Notes under the pieces: model-generated
What the model was told of the DNA's origin: nothing
Database searches by the model: none
The model's input: the letters and a program-made list of their open reading frames with translations, nothing else
DNA from: Kibdelosporangium sp. MJ126-NF4
Lineage (GTDB): Bacteria; Actinomycetota; Actinomycetes; Mycobacteriales; Pseudonocardiaceae
DNA length: 64,000 nucleotides
Direction: 5' to 3'
NCBI RefSeq assembly: GCF_000826545.1
Contig: NZ_CDME01000008.1
Span: 1,471,707 to 1,535,706 of the forward strand
Shown here: positions 8,204 to 14,995 of the stretch, piece after piece
Position numbering within the stretch: position 1 is the stretch's first letter
Layout of the letters: every line of letters starts with the position of its first letter
Made by a program: the position numbers and the translations under genes

Positions 8204-8779
8204 GTGGGCAAGGTAGTGATGTATGCCTCGGTGTCGGTCGACGGTTTCATCGCGGACGAGAATGACCAGCCCGGACCGCTGTTCGACTGGTTGTCCAACG
8301 GTGACGTCCCGTTGGACGAGAGTGGCGCGTTGAAGGTGTCGCAGACGTCCTACGACCACACCCGGCCGTACTGGGACCAGATCGGGACGACAATCGCGGG
8401 CCGCCACGTCTTCGACATGACGGACGGCTGGGACGGGAAGCCTCCGGGTGGGATCGACCACGTGGTCGTCGTGACGCACCGGGCGGCGCCCGAGGGCTGG
8501 GACCCGCCGTTTCACTTCGTCGACGGCGTCGAGGCAGCCGTGGCCAAGGCACAGGAGCTTGCGGGTGACCGCGTGGTCGAGGTCGCCGCTGGCGACGTCG
8601 GTGGCCAGGTGCTTGCCGCGGGTCTGGTCGACGAGGTGCGCATGGACGTCGTACCCGTGGTGCTCGGGTCCGGCAAGCGCTACTTCGGGTCGGTCGACGC
8701 GCCGCACCTGTTGGAGGATCCTGACGTGGTCATTCAGGGCAACCGGGTGCTTCACCTGCGCTATCGGGTTCGCCGTTGA
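8204..8779 (+). CDS. Dihydrofolate reductase family protein (RibD C-terminal type)
   Basis: A 191-residue cytosolic reductase. The N-terminus GKVVMYASVSVDGFIADEND is the DHFR/RibD-C opening strand with the DGFIA motif. The C-terminal VRMDVVPVVLGSGKRYFG is the other hallmark of this family of NADPH-dependent reductases, which includes YyaP/YwjB-like proteins of unknown substrate. The GTG at 8204 is chosen because of the AGAGGAGAG site seven bases upstream. It probably belongs to the regulon of the AraC gene before it. Confidence 0.85.
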   Translation: MGKVVMYASVSVDGFIADENDQPGPLFDWLSNGDVPLDESGALKVSQTSYDHTRPYWDQIGTTIAGRHVFDMTDGWDGKPPGGIDHVVVVTHRAAPEGWDPPFHFVDGVEAAVAKAQELAGDRVVEVAAGDVGGQVLAAGLVDEVRMDVVPVVLGSGKRYFGSVDAPHLLEDPDVVIQGNRVLHLRYRVRR

Positions 8780-8848
8780 CCGATCTGAGCGGGTACGCGA
8801 ACTGCTTGGCGCCACGCGCAGCCCGGACCTGAGTCCTGAGTGGACGGT

Positions 8849-9523
8849 CTACTGAGGAGCGGTCCGAAGTGGATCGACGCGGTGGGTGTTCGGTGCGGTG
8901 TCGGCGGGAAGTGGTTCGCGGTGGTCGGCGCGCAGGCCGTCGAGGGAGATCCACAGCAGCCTGTGCCACATCTGCGGGCGGTGCTCGTCGGTGATCTGGA
9001 CGGCATGGCCCAGTGAGATCAGCAGGAGCAGAAGGTCGTCGGTGGTCACGCCGGGGCGCAACAGGCCCGCGTCGCCGGCGCGGGCGCACAGTTCCTCGAT
9101 GACGAGGCGAAGCTGCTGGAGGCCATCCAGGTCGGGAAGCGACGACCAGGTCCGCGCGAAGTTCTCCATGATCGCGCGGTGGCAGGCGTAACCGGTCAGG
9201 GCCTGCTGGTAGAAGTCGGTCAGCGCCACCCAGGGGTCCTCGGCGTCGATCGCCGCCTGGCGGGCGGATTCCGCCCACACCGTGAAGTCCTTGCGCAGGA
9301 CCGTCTGCACGAGGTCTTCCTTCTTCGGGAAGTGCCGGTAGAGGGTGCCCATGCCCACCCCGCTGCGGCGGGCGATCTCGCGGACGTCCACCGCGGTGCC
9401 CTGCTCGGCCAGCACTTCGGCGGCGGCCTCGATGATCGCTTCCCGGTTGCGGATCGCGTCCACGCGCGGCGCGCGGCGCCGGGTGGGGCTTTCCGGTTCA
9501 GCCACTGCCATGTGTCCGAGCAT
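8849..9523 (-). CDS. TetR family repressor
   Basis: A 224-residue regulator. Residues 15-65 hold the TetR DNA-binding domain (REAIIEAAAEVLAEQGTAVDVREIARRSGVGMGTLYRHFPKKEDL), followed by an all-helical ligand domain. The gene is divergent from a Ddn-like reductase, and two matching palindromes lie in the shared 76-base gap, so autorepression and control of the reductase are likely. The ATG at 9523 has AAGGCGG upstream; 9511 is an alternative. Confidence 0.9.
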   Translation of the reverse strand: MLGHMAVAEPESPTRRRAPRVDAIRNREAIIEAAAEVLAEQGTAVDVREIARRSGVGMGTLYRHFPKKEDLVQTVLRKDFTVWAESARQAAIDAEDPWVALTDFYQQALTGYACHRAIMENFARTWSSLPDLDGLQQLRLVIEELCARAGDAGLLRPGVTTDDLLLLLISLGHAVQITDEHRPQMWHRLLWISLDGLRADHREPLPADTAPNTHRVDPLRTAPQ

Positions 9524-9535
9524 ACCGCCTTATCC

Positions 9536-9581
9536 GGAGCGGATGCTCCCCTCTGTGCTACTTTCGAGGAGCACGTGCTCC
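9536..9581. promoter_or_regulatory. Paired TetR operators
   Basis: Two copies of GGAGC-N4-GCTCC: GGAGCGGATGCTCC at 9536-9549 and the perfect palindrome GGAGCACGTGCTCC at 9568-9581. Centres are 32 bp apart, about three helical turns, so two dimers would bind on the same DNA face. They are also part of a larger inverted repeat (TATCCGGAGC at 9531-9540 and GCTCCGGATA at 9577-9586). The site occupies the promoter region of both divergent genes. Confidence 0.72.
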
Positions 9582-9599
9582 GGATAGCGAGGGGATGTC

Positions 9600-10145
9600 A
9601 TGTCCGACCCGTCCACGACCACCGCACACGAGGCCAAGGCCCCTGACGTCAACAGCTGGAACGAGCGGATCATCGCCGAGGTCCGGGCGAACGCCGGGTA
9701 TGCGGCGTGGAGTAGCAACGAGGAGTTCGCCGCGGGTCGTCCCGTCCCGCCTCGGATTCCCGGGTTCGACGAGCAAGGCATGCCGCTGATCTTGGTGCAC
9801 CACATCGGGGCCAAGACCGGACGCGAGCGGATCAGCCCGTTGTTCCACCAGCCGGTCGGCGACAGCTGGGCCGTCTTCGCAACCCACGGCGGCAGTCCGC
9901 AGCATCCGGTCTGGTACCACAATCTCATGGCGAACCCGCGGACCACCGTCGAAGTGGGCACGGAGACAGTGCCCGTCGTCGCTCGGCTCGCGCAGGGCGC
10001 GGAGCGCGAGCGGATCTGGGCGAAGGAGGTAGCGCTCGTCCCGAAGTTCGCCGAGTTCGAGGCAGCCGCGGGCAGGCAGATCCCCGTCGTCGTGCTGGAG
10101 CGTGTCCACGCACAATCCGCCGCCCCGCCTTTCCCCGAGAAATGA
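9600..10145 (+). CDS. Deazaflavin-dependent (Ddn-like) nitroreductase family protein
   Basis: A 181-residue split-barrel protein. The segment ILVHHIGAKTGRERISPLF and then GGSPQHPVWYHNLMANPRTTVEVG are the signature of the F420H2-dependent Ddn/FDOR-A family, which reduces quinones and nitroaromatics in actinobacteria. The ATG at 9600 follows GCGAGGGG. It is divergently paired with the TetR gene, suggesting induction by a toxic substrate. Confidence 0.88.
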   Translation: MSDPSTTTAHEAKAPDVNSWNERIIAEVRANAGYAAWSSNEEFAAGRPVPPRIPGFDEQGMPLILVHHIGAKTGRERISPLFHQPVGDSWAVFATHGGSPQHPVWYHNLMANPRTTVEVGTETVPVVARLAQGAERERIWAKEVALVPKFAEFEAAAGRQIPVVVLERVHAQSAAPPFPEK

Positions 10146-10337
10146 CCACACGGCAGCGAGCTGATCTGGTTCCTCGTGCTGGTGGCGGGCGACCGCCATC
10201 GGCGAAACCGACACGCTTCGGCGGATTCGCGCCAGAGTGCTTGCGACTCGTCTTTCCGAGGGACTGCTCTCCCTCTCCCGCAGGAGGACGCGCCGAAGTG
10301 CGTCGGTGAAGCTCGGTGACATGGTCGGAGTGAGGGT
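10146..10337. other. Intergenic region, no supported gene
   Basis: A minus-strand frame is open across this gap (MSPSFTDALRR... starting near 10323) but it has mixed codon use, no ribosome site, and continues antisense into the reductase gene. No palindrome or terminator is clear. Confidence 0.4.
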
Positions 10338-10835
10338 GTGGAAACCAGCACGCGCCGCGGTTGGCCTCGTTGTGTCGCCAGCGCTACCGCGGTGTGGTCG
10401 TTGGGGTACGGCGGCCTGACCGTGTCCTGGGCGCTGGGTGGGCGCACCTATCCGTACGGCGCCAACGATCCCGGCGCCGAGCACGCGTCGCTGCTGAGCA
10501 CCGTGCCGACCGGGATCGCCGCGCCGGTGCTCGCCTGCGTCATCCTGCTCACCGTCGGGCTGATCCGCCCCTGGGGTGAGGTCTTTCCACGTTGGATTCC
10601 CCGGCTGGGCGGCCGTCCCGTGCCGCCGGGACTTCCCCTCTGGTCCGGCGGCCTGGTGGCCGTCATCCTGACGATGGCGAACGTGTCCCTCGCTCACCGC
10701 TCGATCACGACAGGCGAGCCGATGGACGTCCTGTTCCGGCTGTGGGTGCTGTGGGGTCTCGGCCTCGGCGGCGCGACTCTCGCGTACTACTACCGCACCC
10801 GGGGCCGATGCCGCCGCTGCGACTGCGAGGACTGA
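10338..10835 (+). CDS. Small integral membrane protein of unknown function
   Basis: A 165-residue protein with about four hydrophobic segments (near residues 14-32, 55-76, 100-118 and 127-148) and a short Arg/Cys-rich tail ending in RRCDCED. The GTG at 10338 has GGAGTGAGG upstream. The periplasmic loop carries GRTYPYGANDPGAEH. I do not recognise a characterised family, and the neighbourhood gives no function. Confidence 0.65.
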   Translation: METSTRRGWPRCVASATAVWSLGYGGLTVSWALGGRTYPYGANDPGAEHASLLSTVPTGIAAPVLACVILLTVGLIRPWGEVFPRWIPRLGGRPVPPGLPLWSGGLVAVILTMANVSLAHRSITTGEPMDVLFRLWVLWGLGLGGATLAYYYRTRGRCRRCDCED

Positions 10836-10880
10836 GCCCATCGTCGGCACAGCCAGGAGTTGTCCGCGACGGGCGTCGCG

Positions 10881-11348
10881 TCAGGACGCTGATGTGGTGG
10901 TGCCGTCCCGTTCGATGGTGACGACCTGATCGAGGGGGACGGGAGTGGAGCACGTGGTGCAGACCAGTGCGGCGACCAGTCGACCGCCGCACTGGTCGTG
11001 CAACAGCTGTCTCGGCGGCTCGTTGGGCGCGTAGTACTCGTCTCCCCAGGTGATCATCGCGGCGAGCACTGGCCACAAGGCTCGGCCCTTGTCGGTCGGC
11101 ACGTATTCGAAACGGGCGGGCCGGTCGAGGTACTGACGCTGGCAGAGCACACCGGCTTCGGTGAGTCGGGTCAACCGATCGGTGAGCACGTTCGGGGCTA
11201 TCCCCAGCGACTGTTGGAACTGCTCGAACCGAGTCATCCCGGCCACCAGGACATTGCGCACGACGAGCAGCGTCCACCGGTCGCCCACCACTTCCAAGGT
11301 CCGCGCGATCGAACAGTCGATGTCCGGGTAGGTCCGAGGCAGCACCAC
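10881..11348 (-). CDS. HxlR family transcriptional regulator
   Basis: A 155-residue winged-helix regulator. CSIARTLEVVGDRWTLLVVR is the diagnostic HxlR opening, followed by the recognition region SLGIAPNVLTDRLTRLTEAGVL. A C-terminal CGGRLVAALVCTTC carries Cys pairs that could bind metal or sense redox or electrophile stress. It starts at a GTG (11348). It is divergent from an SDR gene, with a pair of matching binding sites between them. Confidence 0.88.
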   Translation of the reverse strand: MVLPRTYPDIDCSIARTLEVVGDRWTLLVVRNVLVAGMTRFEQFQQSLGIAPNVLTDRLTRLTEAGVLCQRQYLDRPARFEYVPTDKGRALWPVLAAMITWGDEYYAPNEPPRQLLHDQCGGRLVAALVCTTCSTPVPLDQVVTIERDGTTTSAS

Positions 11349-11365
11349 CTCAGTCTAGCTCGTCA

Positions 11366-11413
11366 CTTGTGTGAAGCAAGGAAGCTGCTCTACGGTCACT
11401 TGCATCACACAAG
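11366..11413. promoter_or_regulatory. Paired HxlR operators in inverted orientation
   Basis: CTTGTGTGAAGCAAG at 11366-11380 on the plus strand and CTTGTGTGATGCAAG at 11399-11413 on the minus strand differ at one base. Each is itself a CTTG-N7-CAAG dyad. Centres are 33 bp apart, about three helical turns. They fill the gap between the HxlR and SDR genes and are the obvious binding sites for the HxlR protein. Confidence 0.7.
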
Positions 11414-11444
11414 TTACTTGCCTGCGTACATGGAGGACCTGCCG

Positions 11445-12221
11445 ATGACGACGAGGGCGAACCGCATCGCCGTGGTGACCGGAGCGGGAAGGGGGATCGG
11501 ACTTGCGATCGTGCGGGCGCTGGTCGACGACGGGTTCACTGTCGTCGCAGGCAGTCGCACGGTCACCGACGCACTGCGGGACGCGACACCGGACGCGATC
11601 GAGGTCGATCTCGGCACCGCCGACGGACCGGCCAACCTCATGCGGCACGCGCTCGACCGGCACGGGGCGATCGACCTGCTCGTCAACAACGTCGCGGGGG
11701 CCTCGACACCCGCCGGAGGTTTTCTCCAACTCGACGACGACGCGTGGGATCACACGTTCAACATGACCTTCATGTCGGCCGTCCGCGCGACCCGCGCTGC
11801 GCTCCCGAGCCTCCTGGACCGCCGCGGCGCGGTGGTCAACATCAGTTCGGTCAACGCCAAGTTGGCGCAGCCGCGCCTGGTCGCCTACTCGGCCGCCAAG
11901 GCAGCGATGTCGAACCTCGGCAAGGCACTCGCCGAGGAGTTCGGCGGCCAGGGGCTGCGGGTGAACACGATCTCTCCTGGTCCGGTGTGGACGGACGTGT
12001 GGACGTCCCCTGGCGGCGCCGGTGACGCGCTTGCCCAGCGGGCGGGCGTTGCGCTGGAGGACTTCGTCGACCGGATTCCGGCGGCTCTTGGCCTGTCGAC
12101 CGGCCAGTTCGCCAAGCCGGAGGAGGTCGCGGCACTCGTGGTGTTCCTCGCGTCCGGCCGCGCGGCCAACATGAGCGGTGCGGACCTCGTGATCGACGGT
12201 GGCATGGTGAAGACAGCCTGA
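11445..12221 (+). CDS. Short-chain dehydrogenase/reductase
   Basis: A 258-residue NAD(P)-dependent oxidoreductase with all classical SDR motifs: TGAGRGIGLAI (cofactor), NNVAG, the catalytic Ser in VVNISSVNA, YSAAK (Tyr-x3-Lys), and SPGPVWT. The C-terminal SGADLVIDGGMVKTA is typical of FabG-like enzymes. The ATG at 11445 has GGAGG eight bases upstream and is preferred to the ATG at 11430. Substrate unknown; divergent pairing with HxlR suggests induction by an aldehyde, quinone or similar electrophile. Confidence 0.9.
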   Translation: MTTRANRIAVVTGAGRGIGLAIVRALVDDGFTVVAGSRTVTDALRDATPDAIEVDLGTADGPANLMRHALDRHGAIDLLVNNVAGASTPAGGFLQLDDDAWDHTFNMTFMSAVRATRAALPSLLDRRGAVVNISSVNAKLAQPRLVAYSAAKAAMSNLGKALAEEFGGQGLRVNTISPGPVWTDVWTSPGGAGDALAQRAGVALEDFVDRIPAALGLSTGQFAKPEEVAALVVFLASGRAANMSGADLVIDGGMVKTA

Positions 12222-12353
12222 GCAACCCATCCCGGCGGGGCCTGAACACGAAGGGAACCAAGGGGATGCGCAGTTCTCCGGACCGGCGTGGTGGATCCGC
12301 GGTGCGTGGCCGCCGTGCGGGAGGTGGCCGACGACATCCCGGCCGCCATGTTG

Positions 12354-12389
12354 CATAGTCATGTCATAACTAGTAATGTCATGACTATG
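12354..12389. promoter_or_regulatory. PadR operator overlapping the start codon
   Basis: A 36-bp near-palindrome centred on CTAG at 12370-12373. The outer arms are CATAGTCATG and CATGACTATG, and the inner arms GTCATAACTAG and CTAGTAATG also pair with few mismatches. Its right end is the ATG at 12387. Bound repressor would cover both the promoter (TAGTAA at 12371-12376 is a possible -10) and the translation start of what looks like a leaderless gene. Confidence 0.7.
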
Positions 12390-13001
12390 GATACCGCAGG
12401 CAAGCGTTCCGCGCTGGGTGTCACGGTGCTCGGGATCCTCTCGGGGGAGCCGATGCACGCTTATCGGATCCAGAAGCGGATCAAGGACTACGGCAAGGAT
12501 CGCGTCGTCAACGTCCGCCAGCGCGCGAGCGTGTACCAGACGATCGAGCGGTTGCTGAAGCTGGAGCTGATCAGGGTCGACCGTGTCGAGGGGCACCCGG
12601 AGCGCACGGTCTACGCCATCACCGACGCCGGGTTGGTGACGGTGAAGGCGTGGATCAAGGACATGCTCGCCACGACCGGGAACGAGTTCCCGGAGTTTCC
12701 GGTTGGCCTGTCCTTCCTGATGATGCTGACCCCGGACGAAGCGGCCGAGCTGCTCCAGGCGCGGCTGGCCGCGGTTGACGCGCAGGTCGCCGAGATCGCG
12801 GCCGTGCTCGACGGTTCGGCCGGTGTGGCTCGGATCTTCCTGGTGGAGGAGGAGTACCAGCATGCGTTGCTGCTCGCCGAGCAGCGCTGGATCCGTGCCC
12901 TCGTCGCGGATCTGCGCACCGGATCCATCACGTGGTCCGAGGAATCGCTGCGGCAGGCGGTCGCGGAGTTCGATGCCCGACAGGAGAAGGAACAATCATG
13001 A
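12387..13001 (+). CDS. PadR family transcriptional regulator
   Basis: A 204-residue regulator. The N-terminal winged helix is PadR-type (LGVTVLGILSGEPMHAYRIQKRIKDYGKDRVVNV), followed by a helical dimerisation domain with a coiled-coil stretch near residues 120-165 (AAELLQARLAAVDAQVAEIAAVL). The ATG at 12387, at the edge of a large palindrome, is preferred to the in-frame ATG at 12348, which would place the operator inside the gene. It overlaps the next gene by ATGA, so the monooxygenase is translationally coupled to its regulator. Confidence 0.88.
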   Translation: MDTAGKRSALGVTVLGILSGEPMHAYRIQKRIKDYGKDRVVNVRQRASVYQTIERLLKLELIRVDRVEGHPERTVYAITDAGLVTVKAWIKDMLATTGNEFPEFPVGLSFLMMLTPDEAAELLQARLAAVDAQVAEIAAVLDGSAGVARIFLVEEEYQHALLLAEQRWIRALVADLRTGSITWSEESLRQAVAEFDARQEKEQS

Positions 13002-14482
13002 AGACCGTACCCGTGCTGATAGTCGGCGGTGGCCTCGCCGGTCTCACCAGCTCGCTCTTCCTTGCCAGGCAGGGCATTCCGGCACTGCTGGTGGACCGGC
13101 ACGCGGGTGTGTCGATCCACGGCAGGGCGCGGGGGATCAACCAGCGGACGATGGAGATCTACCGGGCCTACGGGGTTGCCGAGGCGATCGAGCGGGCAGG
13201 TGCGCCGTTCGACGACGAGTCGGGGGTCGCCCGCTGTGAGTCGCTGGCGGGCGAATGGCAATGGGTGTTCGACGCCGAGGAACCACGGGCCTGGCCCGAC
13301 GTGACCGCCGGGGTGTTCTGCATGGCCGACCAGAACACGGTCGAGCCGATCCTGATCGACGCCGCCCGACAGGCAGGCGCCGAGCACCTGTTCAACACCG
13401 AACTGGTCGACTTCGACACCGACGACAACGGGGTGACGGCAACGATCGAAGACCGCGACACCGGTCACCGGCAGGTCGTGCGGGCCACCTACCTGGTGGC
13501 CGCCGACGGCAACCGGAGCCCGATCCGGCAGCGGCTGGGTATCGCCCGCACTGGCGAGATGACGTTCCAGCACACCATGAACATCGTGTTCCGTGCGGAC
13601 CTGTCCGAGTTTCTCCCCCGCCGAGCGCTGTTCTGGATGATCGCCAACCCGGACGGGTTCTTCGGTGGTCTGGTCAGCACCGCCGATCCGAATCGCTGGC
13701 AGGCGTCCGTCGCCTACGACCCCACCACCGAGTCCAGTGCCGACTTCACACAGGAGCGGTGTGTGCGGCTCGTTCACGCGGCCGTGGGTAAGGACATCGA
13801 CGTCGAGATCGAGGGTGTCAGCGCCTGGGAGCAAGGCGTCGGCGTCGCGGAGAGATACCGCGACGGGCGGGTGTTCCTGGTCGGGGACAGTGCACATGTG
13901 TGGCCGCCCGCGGGTGCGCTCGGCGCGAACACCGGCGTCCAGGACGCGCACAACCTCGCGTGGAAGCTCACCGTCGTACTGAACGGCCGGGCCGGTGACG
14001 ACCTCCTCGACGCCTACGACGCCGAACGCCGACCACTCGCCGAAACCCTGGCGCCCATGATCGTGGCCCACCAGCAGGCCAGGATCAGCGGCGCGGCCGA
14101 ACCGGCAGAAATGGACGGGCGTACCCAAACACTGGGCGCTGGCTACGGCCCCGGTCCTGTGTTCGACTCCGGGCATGGCCCGCAGGCACGCGTCGGCAGG
14201 AGGGCTCCGCACCTCTGGCTCGGCGATATCGCCCTGCACGACCTGTGCGTCGGTGATTTCGTTCTGCTCTGCGACAGTCCTGAGTGGATAGAAGCAGCCC
14301 GGACGGTGCCGGTCCGTGCCCACCGTGCCGACCACGCGGAGGGCTGGACGCAACGCTATGAGCGCGGTGCTGTGCTCATTCGCCCTGACGGCTACATCGT
14401 CTGGCGCTCCACCGGCCCTGCCTCCGCACTGGATCTCACGAACGCCATCGACCACGCACTGTGCCCGGTGAGGCTGGACTAA
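12998..14482 (+). CDS. FAD-dependent aromatic monooxygenase
   Basis: A 494-residue class A flavoprotein hydroxylase. LIVGGGLAGLTSSLFLA binds FAD, LVAADGNRSPIRQRLGI is the DG motif for NADPH, and GRVFLVGDSAHVWPPAGALGANTGVQDAHNLAWKL is the GD motif. It is closest in layout to polyketide or antibiotic hydroxylases such as tetracycline-destructase, RdmE-like or rifampicin monooxygenases. The ATG at 12998 has AGGAGAAGGA upstream and overlaps the PadR stop. With PadR before it and MarR after it, a drug- or phenol-inducible detoxification role is plausible; the substrate is not predictable. Confidence 0.9.
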   Translation: MKTVPVLIVGGGLAGLTSSLFLARQGIPALLVDRHAGVSIHGRARGINQRTMEIYRAYGVAEAIERAGAPFDDESGVARCESLAGEWQWVFDAEEPRAWPDVTAGVFCMADQNTVEPILIDAARQAGAEHLFNTELVDFDTDDNGVTATIEDRDTGHRQVVRATYLVAADGNRSPIRQRLGIARTGEMTFQHTMNIVFRADLSEFLPRRALFWMIANPDGFFGGLVSTADPNRWQASVAYDPTTESSADFTQERCVRLVHAAVGKDIDVEIEGVSAWEQGVGVAERYRDGRVFLVGDSAHVWPPAGALGANTGVQDAHNLAWKLTVVLNGRAGDDLLDAYDAERRPLAETLAPMIVAHQQARISGAAEPAEMDGRTQTLGAGYGPGPVFDSGHGPQARVGRRAPHLWLGDIALHDLCVGDFVLLCDSPEWIEAARTVPVRAHRADHAEGWTQRYERGAVLIRPDGYIVWRSTGPASALDLTNAIDHALCPVRLD

Positions 14483-14486
14483 GGGC

Positions 14487-14966
14487 ATGTCGACCTCGAC
14501 CGAGGGCGGTCCGTATCCGGTGCCGCCGGATGAGCTGGCGCGGTTCGGGGACATGGCTCGCGAACTGGGCGGCCTGACTGCGCTGCTGTACGCCCGGATC
14601 GCCGAACAAATGGGTGTCCTGGCCACCGACTACAAGTGCCTCGACATCGCCATGCGGGTGGACGAGTCGTTGACCGCCGGGCAGATCGCCACGATGTCCG
14701 GCCTGTCGACGGGCGCGGTGACCGGCGTGATCGATCGGCTGGAGAAACACGGGTTCGTCCGGCGGGTACGTGATCCGCACGACCGCAGGAAGGTGCTCGT
14801 CGAGATCTCGAAGATGGACGAGAGCAAGTACGAGCACCTGTTCGCGCACCTCGCGGACGGCCTCAAGGAAGTGCTGTCCGGGTTCTCGCCACAGCAGCGC
14901 GAGATCATCGAACGCTACCAGCGCGCACTACTCGCCTGGATCCGCGAGGACGCCTGCACAGCTTGA
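14487..14966 (+). CDS. MarR family transcriptional regulator
   Basis: A 159-residue winged-helix regulator. The DNA-binding core is SLTAGQIATMSGLSTGAVTGVIDRLEKHGFVRRVRDPHDRRKVLVEI, with the MarR wing DxHDRRxxLV. It begins four bases after the monooxygenase stop, so it belongs to the same transcript. Together with PadR it gives this cassette two ligand-responsive regulators. Confidence 0.88.
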   Translation: MSTSTEGGPYPVPPDELARFGDMARELGGLTALLYARIAEQMGVLATDYKCLDIAMRVDESLTAGQIATMSGLSTGAVTGVIDRLEKHGFVRRVRDPHDRRKVLVEISKMDESKYEHLFAHLADGLKEVLSGFSPQQREIIERYQRALLAWIREDACTA

Positions 14967-14995
14967 TGTCCACGGACTACGACATCAGCGCTGAA

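Noticed and set aside
10146..10337. Minus-strand frame MSPSFTDALRR... as a small regulator gene
   Set aside because: No ribosome site or family motif, mixed third-position GC, and it continues antisense through the coding part of the reductase gene.
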